From: Curtobacterium sp. MCJR17_020
Lineage (GTDB): Bacteria; Actinomycetota; Actinomycetes; Actinomycetales; Microbacteriaceae
Assembly (NCBI RefSeq): GCF_003234365.2
Contig: NZ_CP126260.1
Span: forward strand, 2,108,001-2,172,000
Direction of reading: 5' to 3'
DNA length: 64,000 nucleotides
This document shows positions 42,615-54,244 of the stretch, piece by piece. A program made the position numbers and the translations under genes. Below the pieces are notes generated by a model. That model saw only the letters and a program-made list of their open reading frames with translations. It ran no database searches and was not told the DNA's origin. Each line of letters opens with the position of its first letter. Within the stretch, counting starts at the first letter, position 1.

Positions 42615-45600
42615 CTACCGTGCACCCGCCTTCTGCTTGGTCGACTTCTTCGGTCGGCTCGCCGTGCGGGCCTCGACCGCCTGCTGCTTGCCGACCCGGG
42701 CGTCCTGCGCGTCGAAGATCTCCCGCAGGAAGACGCCCGTGAAGCTCTCCGGCACGTCGGCGACGTGCTCCGGGGTGCCGGTCGCGAGCACCGTACCGCC
42801 GCCGGCACCGCCCTCTGGGCCCATGTCGATGACCCAGTCGGCCGACTTGATCACGTCGAGGTTGTGCTCGATCGTGATGACGGTGTTCCCCTTGTCGACC
42901 AGGCTCTGCAGCACCAGGAGGAGCTTGCGGACGTCCTCGAAGTGCAGACCCGTCGTCGGCTCGTCGAGCACGTAGACGGTCCGGCCGTTCGAGCGGCGCT
43001 GCAGCTCGGTGGCGAGCTTCACGCGCTGTGCCTCGCCGCCGGAGAGCGTGGTCGCGCTCTGGCCGAGACGGACGTACCCGAGGCCCACGTCGACGAGCGT
43101 CGCCATGTACCGGTGGATCGCGGAGATCGGTTCGAAGAACTCGGCCGCCTCGCTGATCGGCATGTCCAGGACCTCGGAGATGCTCTTGCCCTTGTAGTGG
43201 ACCTGGAGCGTCTCGCGGTTGTAGCGCGCACCGCCGCAGACTTCGCACGCGACGTAGACGTCGGGCAGGAAGTTCATCTCGATCTTGATCGTGCCGTCGC
43301 CGGAGCAGTTCTCGCACCGGCCGCCCTTCACGTTGAAGCTGAACCGACCGGGCTGGTAGCCGCGGGTCTTCGCCTCGGGTGTCTCGGCGAACAGCTGCCG
43401 GATCCGGTCGAACACACCCGTGTAGGTGGCCGGGTTCGACCGCGGCGTGCGGCCGATCGGTGCCTGGTCGACGTGCACGACCTTGTCGAGCTGGTCGAGG
43501 CCCTTGACGCGGGTGTGCTTGCCGGCGATGTGCCGGGCGCCGTTGAGCTGGTTCGCGAGCACCTTGTACAGGATGTCGTTGACCAGGGTGGACTTGCCCG
43601 ACCCGCTCACGCCGGTGACGGCGGTGAACACCCCGAGCGGGAAGTCGGCGTCGATCGTCTTCAGGTTGTTCGCCCGTGCGCCCTGCACGCTGATCGTGCG
43701 CTTCAGGTTGACCTTGCGACGCTCGGCCGGGACCTCGATCGCACGACGGCCGGCGAGGTAGTCCCCCGTCACCGACTCGCGGTTCGCGATGATGCCCTCG
43801 TACGAGCCCGAGTGCACGACGTTGCCGCCGTTGACGCCGGCCCCGGGGCCGATGTCGACGACCCAGTCGGCCGTGCGGATGGTGTCCTCGTCGTGCTCGA
43901 CGACGATCAGGGTGTTGCCGAGGTCCTTGAGCTTGACCAGGGTGTCGATGAGGCGGCGGTTGTCCCGCTGGTGCAGCCCGATGCTCGGCTCGTCGAGCAC
44001 GTACAGCACCCCGGTCAGGCCGGAACCGATCTGGGTCGCGAGACGGATGCGCTGTGCTTCGCCACCGGACAGCCCGCCGGCGCCGCGCGCCAGGGTCAGG
44101 TAGTTCAGGCCGACCTCGAGCAGGAACTCGAGGCGCGCCCGGATCTCACGCAGGACCGCCGCGGCGATGTGCGCTTCGCGGTCGGTGAGGGTCAGGGTGT
44201 CCATGAACGCGTACGCGTTGTCGAGGGACATGTCGGTGACGTCGGCGATGCTGCGGCCGTCGACCGTGACCGCCAGGACCTCGGGCTTGAGGCGCGTACC
44301 GTCGCACACCGGGCACGGGACCTCGCGCAGGTAGCCCTGGAAGCGCTGGCGCTGCGAGTCCGACTCGGCCTCGGCGAACTTGCGCTCGATGTAGGGCATG
44401 ACGCCCTCGAACCCGCTGGTGTAGCGCATCTCACGGCCGAACCGGTTGCGCCAGGAGACCGACACCTGGAAGTCCTTGCCGGTCAGGATCGCGGCCTGCA
44501 CTGAGGCGTCGAGCTGGCTCCACGGGGTGTCGAGCGTGAACCCGAGGTCCTTGCCGAGGCCGGCGAGGAGCTTCTCGAAGTACGAGTACAGCCCGCTCGC
44601 TCCGGTCCAGGGCAGCAGGACGCCGTCGCGCAGCGAGGCATCGGGGTCGCCGAGCACCAGGTCCGGGTCGACCGACATGCGCGTGCCGAGCCCGGAGCAC
44701 TCCGGGCAGGCGCCGAACGGCGCGTTGAACGAGAACGTGCGGGGCTCGATCTCGGTCAGCGCGAGCGGGTGGTTGTTCGGGCACGACAGGTTCTCGGAGT
44801 AGGTGCGCACGGCGCCGGGGCCGTCGTGGTCGACCAGGTCGATGCCGACGGTGCCACCGGTCAGGCGCAGTGCCGTCTCGAGCGAGTCGGTGAGCCGACC
44901 GAGGATGTCCTCGTTCGACACCAGACGGTCGACGATCACCGAGATGTCGTGCTTGACCTGCTTCTTGAGCTTCGGCGGATCGCTGAGCTGGATGCGCTCA
45001 CCGTCGACGATCGCGCGGGCGTAGCCGGACGCCGCGAGTTCCTGGAAGAGGTCGACGAACTCGCCCTTCTTCTTGGAGATGACCGGGGCGAGCACCTGGA
45101 AGCGCGTGCCGGACTCGAACTCCATGAGCTGGTCGGCGATCTGCTGCACGGTCTGCTTGCTGATGACCTCGCCGCACGTCGGGCAGTGCGGCACCCCGAT
45201 GCGCGCCCAGAGCAGACGCATGTAGTCGTAGACCTCGGTGATCGTGCCCACCGTCGACCGCGGGTTGCGGTTCGTCGACTTCTGGTCGATCGACACCGCG
45301 GGCGACAGCCCTTCGATGAAGTCGACGTCGGGCCGGTCGACCTGCCCGAGGAACTGCCGCGCGTAGGCGGACAGGGACTCGACGTAGCGTCGTTGGCCCT
45401 CGGCGAAGATCGTGTCGAAGGCCAGCGACGACTTGCCGGATCCGGACAGGCCGGTGAACACCACGAGGGAGTCACGGGGGATCTCGAGGTCGACGTTGCG
45501 GAGGTTGTGCACCCGGGCCCCGCGGACGCTGAGCGTCGAGGAGCCGGTCGGGACGGTCACGCCGGGGAGGTGGGGGTCGGTCGGCTCGCCGAAGGCGTTC

Positions 45601-45641
45601 CGGCCCGAGGTCGCGGTGCCGCGGTCAGAGGTGATTGTCAT
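42615..45641 (-). CDS. uvrA: Excinuclease ABC subunit A
   Basis: A 1008-residue UvrA with two ABC halves and zinc sites: first Walker A FTGLSGSGKSSLAFDT, zinc pair CPTC, signature LSGGEAQRIRLATQIGSGL; second Walker A VTGVSGSGKSTLVNDIL, CENC ... CEVC, LSGGEAQRVKLATEL. It recognises DNA damage with UvrB. The frame runs ~400 bp further upstream across the SDR end; the ATG at 45641 gives the usual length. TACAAT (45650-45655) lies 8 nt before it, a near-leaderless promoter. Confidence 0.96.
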   Translation of the reverse strand: MTITSDRGTATSGRNAFGEPTDPHLPGVTVPTGSSTLSVRGARVHNLRNVDLEIPRDSLVVFTGLSGSGKSSLAFDTIFAEGQRRYVESLSAYARQFLGQVDRPDVDFIEGLSPAVSIDQKSTNRNPRSTVGTITEVYDYMRLLWARIGVPHCPTCGEVISKQTVQQIADQLMEFESGTRFQVLAPVISKKKGEFVDLFQELAASGYARAIVDGERIQLSDPPKLKKQVKHDISVIVDRLVSNEDILGRLTDSLETALRLTGGTVGIDLVDHDGPGAVRTYSENLSCPNNHPLALTEIEPRTFSFNAPFGACPECSGLGTRMSVDPDLVLGDPDASLRDGVLLPWTGASGLYSYFEKLLAGLGKDLGFTLDTPWSQLDASVQAAILTGKDFQVSVSWRNRFGREMRYTSGFEGVMPYIERKFAEAESDSQRQRFQGYLREVPCPVCDGTRLKPEVLAVTVDGRSIADVTDMSLDNAYAFMDTLTLTDREAHIAAAVLREIRARLEFLLEVGLNYLTLARGAGGLSGGEAQRIRLATQIGSGLTGVLYVLDEPSIGLHQRDNRRLIDTLVKLKDLGNTLIVVEHDEDTIRTADWVVDIGPGAGVNGGNVVHSGSYEGIIANRESVTGDYLAGRRAIEVPAERRKVNLKRTISVQGARANNLKTIDADFPLGVFTAVTGVSGSGKSTLVNDILYKVLANQLNGARHIAGKHTRVKGLDQLDKVVHVDQAPIGRTPRSNPATYTGVFDRIRQLFAETPEAKTRGYQPGRFSFNVKGGRCENCSGDGTIKIEMNFLPDVYVACEVCGGARYNRETLQVHYKGKSISEVLDMPISEAAEFFEPISAIHRYMATLVDVGLGYVRLGQSATTLSGGEAQRVKLATELQRRSNGRTVYVLDEPTTGLHFEDVRKLLLVLQSLVDKGNTVITIEHNLDVIKSADWVIDMGPEGGAGGGTVLATGTPEHVADVPESFTGVFLREIFDAQDARVGKQQAVEARTASRPKKSTKQKAGAR

Positions 45642-45649
45642 CGCCGTCG

Positions 45650-45655
45650 ATTGTA
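45650..45655 (-). promoter_or_regulatory. -10 box for uvrA
   Basis: TACAAT on the minus strand, 8 nt before the ATG. The transcript would have a leader of one or two nt or none. I see no actinobacterial LexA site (TCGAAC-N4-GTTCGA type) nearby. Confidence 0.5.
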
Positions 45656-45690
45656 CGAAAGGGGTCCGACATCCGCCCGCGAGTCGGTGG

Positions 45691-46597
45691 TCAGACGAGT
45701 GCGTCGAGAGCGAACGCGGCCCCGGAACGACCCTCGCTGGCCGTCCAGAGACGCGCGGCAGCGGTCCGGTCGTGTGCACGCGGCTCGGCACGGACCACGG
45801 CGGCGGGTCCGCGCAGCTGCATCCACCCGGCCGGGCCCCAGGACTCCCCCGAGCGCACGTCCGCGGCGACCGCAGCGTGCACGAGGGGCTCGGCACCGGC
45901 GTCCTTGCCCTGGGCGTACAGCCGCTGCGCAGGCCGGGTCCACGCAGGTTCCGGGCGCGACGGTGCGACGTCCGGGCGCTCCGGCGAGAGCGCGTCGAGC
46001 GACAACCCGGGGTGCGCGACCACGCTGGCGACGGACGAGCCCGCATCCGCCAACCGCTGGGCGAGTTCGAAGCCGAACAGCATCACCGCGAGCTTGCTGC
46101 GGCCGTACTGCCGGTAGCTGGAGTAGTGGCCGACACGGAACGGGTCGCCCGTGTCGAGGCTGGCCCACCGGTGTGCGATCGACCCGAGGTGCACGACGCG
46201 ACCGCCACGCTGTTCGAGCAGCGGCAGCGTCAGCGCCGTCCAGGCGAAGTGGCCCAGGTGGTTCGTGCCGATCTGCAGCTCGGTGCCCTGTGCGGTGGTG
46301 CTCGGGGTCGAGGCCCCGACGACTCCGGCGTTGTTCACGATCGCGTCGACGCCGTCCGGTTCGAGGGCCGCGAGCTCGTCGGCGGCGGCACGGACGGAGT
46401 CGAGGTCGGCGAGGTCGAGGTGCACGTGCGCCAACGACGCCCCGTCCACGTGACGGCGGATGCTGTGCTCCGCCGCCGCCGCCCGACCGCGGTCGCGGGT
46501 GGCGAGCACGACCCGGTGCCCGGACGCGGCGAGCTGCTCGGCCGCGTGGTACCCGAGGCCCGCGCTCGCTCCGGTGACGACGACCGTGCGGCGACCG

Positions 46598-46608
<11 letters not shown>
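45691..46608 (-). CDS. Short-chain dehydrogenase/reductase
   Basis: A 305-residue SDR: cofactor site VVTGASAGLGYHAA, NNAG (VNNAGVVG), NHLGHF as in the retinol dehydrogenase/protochlorophyllide reductase-like group, and catalytic Y-x3-K in YGRSK. The basic residues after the Gly loop (ATRDRGR) suggest NADP(H). Substrate unknown. Its start overlaps the end of uvrB by 11 nt, and it sits between uvrB and uvrA, an unusual place for an oxidoreductase. Confidence 0.87.
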
Positions 46609-48682
<2,074 letters not shown>

Positions 48683-48689
48683 GCCCTCA

Positions 48690-48695
48690 ACGGTA
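48690..48695 (-). promoter_or_regulatory. -10 box for leaderless uvrB mRNA
   Basis: TACCGT on the minus strand, 7 nt before the ATG at 48682. Confidence 0.5.
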
Positions 48696-48863
48696 GTCGG
48701 CACCCCTGACACCGGCGCCCCTGCTCGCCCTGGGCGTATCGTCCTCGCCAAGCAGCCTCCAAGTCCGCTGATAACCAGCGGGCATAGCGTCCGGTCCGTT
48801 CAGCAACCCGATCGCTCCGCACGTCCCCGACGAGCCAGCACGAGCCACACCCGAAGAGGCCCC

Positions 48864-50192
48864 ATGACGACGGCGACCCCCGCCGCACCGACGAAGGGCA
48901 CCCCGTTCCGCGGTCGCATCCGCGGACGAGTGCTCCTCCTGCTCTGCTTCATGTACGCGATCTCGTACATCGACCGGACGAACATCTCGACGGCGCTGCC
49001 GCACATCACCGAGGAGTTCGGCTTCAACGAGGCCACCGCGGGCCTGATCGTGTCCGCGTTCTCGCTGCCGTACGCGCTGCTGCAGGTCTTCGGCGGCACG
49101 ATCAGCGAGAAGTTCGGACCGCGCAAGGCCCTCTTCGTCATCACCGTGGTGTGGGGCGTCGCGACGCTGTGGACGGGGTTCGCCGTCGGCTTCTGGACCC
49201 TGTTCGCGGCCCGGGCGCTCCTCGGGCTCAGCGAGGCCGCGGCGTTCCCGACCGCGACCCAGGCCATGACCCGCTGGATCCCCCGCGACCGCAACGGCTT
49301 CGCGCAGGGCGTCGTGCACTCCGCGGCTCGGCTCGGCAACGCGCTGGCCCCGTTGCTCGTCGCCTGGGTGATCGGTTCGACGGGCAGCTGGCGGTGGGCG
49401 TTCTTCGCCACGGCGGTCCTGTCCTTCGCCTGGGGCATCGTCTGGTTCGTCTGGTTCCGCGACAAGCCCGAGTCCACGAAGGGCATCACGCAGGTCGAGA
49501 TCGACGAGCTCCCGCCCGTCGAGACCCGTGCGACCCGTCCGCCGGTGCCGTGGCGGCAGATGGCGCGGCAGATCCTGCCGGTGACCTTCGTCGACTTCGG
49601 CTACGGCTGGACCCTCTGGGTGTTCCTCACGTGGCTGCCGACGTTCCTCAGCTCGACCTACGGACTCGAGATCGGCGACTTCGCGCTGTTCACCACGCTC
49701 ATCCTGCTCGCCGGCGTCGTCGGGGACACGGTCGGCGGCATGCTCAGCGACCGGATCATCCACCGCGGCGGCAACACCCGGAACGCCCGCCTGACCGTCC
49801 TGGTGATCGGACTCGGCGGGTCGCTCGTCTGCCTCATCCCGCTCGTCATCGGGCAGGGCCTGCTCGTCGCGACGATCTCGCTCGCGCTGTCGTTCTTCTT
49901 CCTGGAGCTCTGCAACGCGAACCTCTGGGCGATCCCGATGGACGTCGCCCCGCAGTGGTCCGGCACCGCGTCCGGCTTCATGAACACCGGCTTCGGCATC
50001 GCCGGCGTGGTCTCCCCGATCGTCTTCGGGCTGCTCATCGACGCGTCCGGCTGGCAGCTGCCGTTCGCCCTGTCGTGCGTGCTGCTCGGCGCCGCGGCGG
50101 TCGTCGCGTGGTTCATGAAGCCGCAGCGGCTCACGTCGACGAACGGCGTCCTCGAGGTCGGCACCCCCGCCGCCGAGCAGCGCGCCGCCTGA
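48864..50192 (+). CDS. MFS transporter, anion:cation symporter (ACS)-like
   Basis: A 442-residue carrier with 12 predicted membrane segments in two halves. The first loop shows YIDRTNISTALPHITEEFGF and the inter-helix GPRKALFVITVVWG, the pattern of organic-anion carriers such as hexuronate, glucarate and tartrate transporters. The substrate is not decided. No catabolic genes are adjacent, and it is flanked by unrelated genes and palindromes. The ATG at 48864 follows GAGGCCCC; the longer frame overlaps the uvrB promoter. Confidence 0.88.
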   Translation: MTTATPAAPTKGTPFRGRIRGRVLLLLCFMYAISYIDRTNISTALPHITEEFGFNEATAGLIVSAFSLPYALLQVFGGTISEKFGPRKALFVITVVWGVATLWTGFAVGFWTLFAARALLGLSEAAAFPTATQAMTRWIPRDRNGFAQGVVHSAARLGNALAPLLVAWVIGSTGSWRWAFFATAVLSFAWGIVWFVWFRDKPESTKGITQVEIDELPPVETRATRPPVPWRQMARQILPVTFVDFGYGWTLWVFLTWLPTFLSSTYGLEIGDFALFTTLILLAGVVGDTVGGMLSDRIIHRGGNTRNARLTVLVIGLGGSLVCLIPLVIGQGLLVATISLALSFFFLELCNANLWAIPMDVAPQWSGTASGFMNTGFGIAGVVSPIVFGLLIDASGWQLPFALSCVLLGAAAVVAWFMKPQRLTSTNGVLEVGTPAAEQRAA

Positions 50193-50226
50193 CCCGCGAC
50201 GCGCGCCGTCAGCGGCACGCCGTGCC

Positions 50227-50273
50227 GAATCGGGCGTACCTGGTCGAGAGGAACGACCAGGTACGCCCGATTC
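50227..50273 (+). terminator. Hairpin after the MFS gene
   Basis: A perfect 20-bp stem (50227-50246 with 50254-50273), 7-nt loop. Its GGGCGTACCTGGTCG arm recurs as GGGCGTCCCTGGTCG in the hairpin at 50433, so the two are related. Confidence 0.82.
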
Positions 50274-50328
50274 CGCTGTCCGGTGCGGGACCCACCGGGC
50301 GTGCGCGCGGCCCTGGTGGTCCCCACCC

Positions 50329-50376
50329 GCCGGACGGGAGGCCCGAGTCCGGCCCGACCCGCGCCTCCCGTCCGGC
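50329..50376. repeat. GGGAGGCCCG-type hairpin, degenerate copy 6
   Basis: Outer arms GCCGGACGGGAGGC (50329-50342) and GCCTCCCGTCCGGC (50363-50376) pair perfectly; the inner part has two mismatches and a CGGC loop. It sits between two other hairpins in the MFS/acyltransferase gap. Confidence 0.65.
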
Positions 50377-50432
50377 GCGCAGCGCGTCCACCGCTGCGAA
50401 GCGCACCCGCCGCCGCGCACAGCAAGCAGGAA

Positions 50433-50471
50433 CGGGCGTCCCTGGTCGGGAGGACCGACCAGGGACGCCCG
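50433..50471 (-). terminator. Hairpin after the acyltransferase gene
   Basis: A perfect 17-bp stem (50433-50449 with 50455-50471), GAGGA loop, 12 nt past the acyltransferase stop. Its arms are a variant of those at 50227. Confidence 0.82.
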
Positions 50472-50482
50472 GAACGCACGGG

Positions 50483-51679
50483 TCAGCGCTGCGGGCTGCG
50501 CGCCCGACGCTGGGCGCGGGACGCGAGCGACGGCCGGCCGGTGAGCGGCACGCTCAGCGGGGTCCACCGGAACGCCTCGGTGACCGCCACGGACAACACC
50601 ACCACCAGCAGGTACGTGACGAGGGTCAGCCACGGCCGCGGCACCACGGCCTCGAGCCAGCTGTCGCCGTACAGCAGGATCCAGATGAGGAACGGGTGGC
50701 TCAGGAAGATCCCGAACGACCGGTCCGAGGCGTAGTCGACGAAGCGCGCGACCGGGCTGCCGGGGCGCCGACGGTCCGCCCAGCGCGCACCGATCGCCAG
50801 GAAGCCGACGAAGACCGCGGTGCTCCACACGGCCTCGATCGGTTGCAGCGGTGTCCCGGCGGCGTAGAGCGACTGGCCGAGGGCGACCTGGAGCGCCCAG
50901 ACGCCGAGCGTCAGTGCGCCGACGCCGGCGAAGGCCCAGAGCACGGACCGTCGGTGCACCCGGATGAACCGGAGGAACGCGTCGGCGTGGTCGGCGGCGA
51001 TCGCCCCGGAGACGATGAAGAACACGTACGAGAAGAAGAACTGCTTCTGGTACCCGTGCAGCCAGGCATCGCTCGCCGGGAAGTACTTGTACCCGGCGAA
51101 CACGACGAGCTGCACGATCAGCGCGACGACGAGCGTCGTGACGTGGTGCCCGCGGGTCTTCCGGACCAGCCACACGATGACCGGCAGCAGCAGGTACACC
51201 TGCATGGTCACGAGCAGGAAGTACAGGTGGTACCAGGACGTGCCGGTGACGACGCCCTCGGCGAGGGTGCGCACCAGGTCGGGCACGTCGCCCCGACGGG
51301 TGCTGCTGAGGAGCCAGCTCGAGCCGACGTACACGACCGACCACGCCAGGTACGGCACCCCGACGAGCAGGAACCGCTTCGGCCAGAACTGCGCCATCGG
51401 CCGCGGTCGCAACGTGTAGCTGTAGACGAGCACGAACGCCGTCAACGAGAAGAAGACGAGCCGGGTGAAGTGCAGCAGGGCGAGCAGCGCGTTCAGGCCG
51501 ACGTCGTCGGAAGCGGCCGTGTGGCTGGTGGTGTGCACGCCGATGACGCAGGCGAAGGTCAGGATCCGGAGGACGTCGACCTCGTACAGGTGGCGTGGCT
51601 TGCCCGCCGCGGTGCGGGTCGGGGTCTGGACCTGCAGCTGCTGCGGCTGGGCCTGCGGCTTCGGCTGGGCGCCGGTCAC
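50483..51679 (-). CDS. Membrane acyltransferase, acyltransferase 3 (OafA/NolL) type
   Basis: A 398-residue protein with about ten transmembrane segments. The acyltransferase-3 start YEVDVLRILTFACVIGVHTTSHTAA holds the family's R/H pair, with FFSLTAFVLVYSY following. Members move acetyl or longer acyl groups onto surface sugars or lipids. The first ~30 residues are Gln/Pro/Thr-rich and precede the first helix. The start is a GTG that overlaps the stop of the acyl-CoA ligase by 4 nt (51676-51679), so the two are coupled. Confidence 0.88.
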   Translation of the reverse strand: MTGAQPKPQAQPQQLQVQTPTRTAAGKPRHLYEVDVLRILTFACVIGVHTTSHTAASDDVGLNALLALLHFTRLVFFSLTAFVLVYSYTLRPRPMAQFWPKRFLLVGVPYLAWSVVYVGSSWLLSSTRRGDVPDLVRTLAEGVVTGTSWYHLYFLLVTMQVYLLLPVIVWLVRKTRGHHVTTLVVALIVQLVVFAGYKYFPASDAWLHGYQKQFFFSYVFFIVSGAIAADHADAFLRFIRVHRRSVLWAFAGVGALTLGVWALQVALGQSLYAAGTPLQPIEAVWSTAVFVGFLAIGARWADRRRPGSPVARFVDYASDRSFGIFLSHPFLIWILLYGDSWLEAVVPRPWLTLVTYLLVVVLSVAVTEAFRWTPLSVPLTGRPSLASRAQRRARSPQR

Positions 51680-53178
51680 GACGGCTGCGCCATCGTCCGC
51701 ACCTTCGCCCGCTGCACCTTGCCGGTGGGCGCACGCGGCAGGTCGGGGACCACGATGATCTCGACGGGGCGGCGGAAGCGGGTCAGGTGGGCCTCGGCGC
51801 GCGCGGTCAGGTCGGCGACGAGCGCAGCGGCGTCGACCGGCGCCGCTGCGTCCTGCTGCAGGATCACGTACGCCACCGGGACAGCCCCGAGCACGTCGTC
51901 CGGCCGCCCGACCACGACGGCCTCGAGCACCCGGGGGTCGCCGAGCAGGACGTCCTCGACCTCGGCCGGGTACACCTTCTCCCCGCCACGGTTGATGACG
52001 TCGTCGGAGCGCCCGGCGAGCGAGACCCAGCCGTCCGCAGTGACGGAGCCCACGTCGCCGGTGCTCAGCCAGCCGTCGGCGTCGAAGCGGTCCGCCGCGC
52101 GCCCGAACAGGTAGCGCCCGACGATCCCCGGGCCGCGCACCCACAGCGCACCGACCTCGTCGGCGGGCAGGGCTGCGCCGTCCTCGTCGCGTGCCTGCAC
52201 CTCGGACCCGACGGGCACGCCGACGGTCCCGGGGCGAGCGGGCGCGTCCAGCGGCGTCGCGGTGATCTGCGACGCGCCTTCGGTCATCCCCCAGCTCACG
52301 ACGAGCGGGACGTCCCCGAGTGCAGTGCGCACCGGGTCCGGCAGCGGTGCCGAAGCGCTCCGGACGAACCGGAGGCCCTCCGGGAAGTCCAGCGGCCCGG
52401 TCTTCGCGAGCACGGCGAGGATCGCCGGCACCGCGTTCAGCCAGGTGATGCGCCGCTCGGCGAGCAGCTCCCAGAACCCGGTCCGCCGGAAGCGCACGTC
52501 GAGCACGAGCGTCGCCCCGGCCACGAGCGTCGCCAGCAGGCCGACGACCTCGGCGTTGACGTGGAACAGCGGCAGCGAGTTGAACCCGCGGTCGCGGCCC
52601 GTCAGCCCGTTGTGCCGCGCGACCGCCCGCGCGACGAACAGCAGTTGCGACTCCGGCAGCTCGACGCCCTTCGGAGCGCCGGTCGACCCCGAGGTGAAGA
52701 GCACCACGGACCCCTCGCCCGGTGCGTCCGGACTCTGCGTGGGCACGTCACCGTCACGGACGGCGGCCGGGAGGAACGTGGCCGCGTCGATCCCGCTGGC
52801 GGGCACCCCGGGGACGGCCCCGTCCACGGCACGGTCCGACACCACGATCGAGGCCCCGCCGATCAGGTCGGCGAGGCGGGCCGGCTCGGTCGCCGGCTGT
52901 CCGGTGTCCACCGGGACGGCACGGCGCCCGGTCGCCACGGCGGTCAGGTGCACCACGGCGAACGCGAGGGGGTCGCCGACGTCGACGAGGACGGCTCCGG
53001 AGGCGGGCACGCCGATCGCGTCGAACGTCGCGGACCAGGCGGTCACGGCGTCCTCGAGCGCTCGGTAGGTCAGGACGCGCGCGGAACGGGCGTCCTCCAG
53101 GTAGGGGCGCTCGGGGTTCTCCGCGGCGCGGTCGCGGATGAGCGAGCGCAGGTCGGGTTCTCCGTCGACGGGCTGCAC
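51676..53178 (-). CDS. AMP-dependent acyl-CoA ligase (ANL superfamily)
   Basis: A 500-residue acid-activating enzyme. P-loop LFTSGSTGAPKGVELP, the A5 motif SWGMTEGA, the hinge GRSDDVINRGGEKVYPAEVE, and the catalytic Lys in PRAPTGKVQRAKV are all intact, so it should form acyl-AMP and acyl-CoA. Substrate unknown; the length fits medium- or long-chain or aryl CoA ligases. GTG start; TAGCCT (53185-53190) six nt upstream is a leaderless -10. It is coupled to the acyltransferase downstream. Confidence 0.9.
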   Translation of the reverse strand: MQPVDGEPDLRSLIRDRAAENPERPYLEDARSARVLTYRALEDAVTAWSATFDAIGVPASGAVLVDVGDPLAFAVVHLTAVATGRRAVPVDTGQPATEPARLADLIGGASIVVSDRAVDGAVPGVPASGIDAATFLPAAVRDGDVPTQSPDAPGEGSVVLFTSGSTGAPKGVELPESQLLFVARAVARHNGLTGRDRGFNSLPLFHVNAEVVGLLATLVAGATLVLDVRFRRTGFWELLAERRITWLNAVPAILAVLAKTGPLDFPEGLRFVRSASAPLPDPVRTALGDVPLVVSWGMTEGASQITATPLDAPARPGTVGVPVGSEVQARDEDGAALPADEVGALWVRGPGIVGRYLFGRAADRFDADGWLSTGDVGSVTADGWVSLAGRSDDVINRGGEKVYPAEVEDVLLGDPRVLEAVVVGRPDDVLGAVPVAYVILQQDAAAPVDAAALVADLTARAEAHLTRFRRPVEIIVVPDLPRAPTGKVQRAKVRTMAQPS

Positions 53179-53184
53179 CAGCAG

Positions 53185-53190
53185 AGGCTA
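53185..53190 (-). promoter_or_regulatory. -10 box for leaderless acyl-CoA ligase mRNA
   Basis: TAGCCT on the minus strand, 6 nt before the GTG at 53178. It lies in the 22-nt gap after the hydrolase stop. Confidence 0.5.
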
Positions 53191-53200
53191 TTGCGCGAGC

Positions 53201-54244
53201 CTATGAGCCGTCAGAGGGGAACCGGTGCAGCATCCACTGCCAGAGCGCGGTCATCCGGGGTTCCCCGTCCGGTCCGAGCGGCGTGGAGTCCTTGATGATG
53301 AACGAGTGCGCCTTCCCCCGGCCCCGGACGTCGGTCAGGATCGCGTGCGGCTCCGCGCCGGCGAGCGGCGGATCGGTGTCCGTCCGGAAGGGGCCGTCGA
53401 CACCGTCGAGCCCGAGCACCCGCCACGATCCGGTGATCCGCGCGCCGAAGGTGTCGCGGACGTCGTCGACGGCGAACATCCGGGCGACGGGGGTCTTGCC
53501 GGGACGGTTCATCCACGCCGCGTGCGACGGACCCCGTGACTCGACGGGCGACGAGAACATCAGTGCCCCGCGGACGGACCGGATGTGCGCGATGTACGCC
53601 GCCTCGCCGCCGCCCTGGGAGTGCCCGGCCACGACGATGTCCTGCCAGGCGATGTCGTCGTCGCCCTGCACGAAGCGGCCCCACCCGCCGTCGGGGTCGT
53701 GGTCGTCGAGGTAGGCCACCGCGTCGCGGAAGCGGGACACGATCGACCCGGCGGGCGTCACCGAACTGAACTCGGACTGGCGGGTGCCGTCGAACCGGTT
53801 GCGCTGCACCATGCCGTAGCAGCGGGCGTCGGCCTCGCACGTGCCGGACAGGGTGCGACCGAGGTTCCAGTAGTCCAACCCGAGCACGTGGTAGCCGTCG
53901 GCCAGGGCCTGCCCGAGGAACCGCTGGTACTCCGCCGGGCGGGACCTCGTCGCGGGCAGGAACAGCAGCAGGGGGCCGTCCGCCGAGGTGCGGGCGGCGA
54001 AGTCGTCGCGGTTCGGGGTGAGCCGCTCGCCGCCCACGGTACCGAGCCGGAATCGGTGGAACTCCCCCTCGGGTCCGCGCTCGTCGCCCGACGGTGGCTC
54101 GTCGGCGTGCGAGCGGTCGATCGTGGGGACGCGGCCCTCGTCCTCGATGCGCTGCGCACCGAGCAGGTTCGCCGCGACCAGCGCACCGCCGCCGATCGCG
54201 ACGAGGACGATCGCGGCGAGGACGAGCAGCAGACGGTGCTTCAC
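53201..54244 (-). CDS. Membrane-anchored or secreted alpha/beta hydrolase
   Basis: A 347-residue protein with an N-terminal hydrophobic segment (LLLVLAAIVLVAIGGGALVAANLL, residues 4-27) that is a signal peptide or anchor. An outside hydrolase domain follows: LLLFLPATRSRP, the nucleophile elbow VAGHSQGGGEA, and a His near the C-terminus (GKAHSFIIK). Cys in GTCEADARC could form a disulfide outside the cell. Substrate unknown. Its GTG overlaps the coaE stop by 4 nt, and the ligase begins 22 nt after its end. Confidence 0.82.
   Translation of the reverse strand: MKHRLLLVLAAIVLVAIGGGALVAANLLGAQRIEDEGRVPTIDRSHADEPPSGDERGPEGEFHRFRLGTVGGERLTPNRDDFAARTSADGPLLLFLPATRSRPAEYQRFLGQALADGYHVLGLDYWNLGRTLSGTCEADARCYGMVQRNRFDGTRQSEFSSVTPAGSIVSRFRDAVAYLDDHDPDGGWGRFVQGDDDIAWQDIVVAGHSQGGGEAAYIAHIRSVRGALMFSSPVESRGPSHAAWMNRPGKTPVARMFAVDDVRDTFGARITGSWRVLGLDGVDGPFRTDTDPPLAGAEPHAILTDVRGRGKAHSFIIKDSTPLGPDGEPRMTALWQWMLHRFPSDGS

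Noticed and set aside
39942..44504. 1520-residue plus-strand ORF opposite rapZ, uvrC and uvrA
   Set aside because: Arg/Val/His/Asp-rich composition of a high-GC antisense frame, no domain pattern, and it lies entirely opposite well-supported genes.
45642..45690. LexA/SOS box upstream of uvrA (also looked for at uvrB)
   Set aside because: No TCGAAC-N4-GTTCGA-like palindrome; the closest TCGATTGTACGA is only partly symmetric and coincides with the -10.
45642..46046. 135-residue extension of uvrA
   Set aside because: It overlaps the SDR gene antiparallel in frame, is Arg/Ser-rich, and UvrA proteins start near the ATG at 45641.
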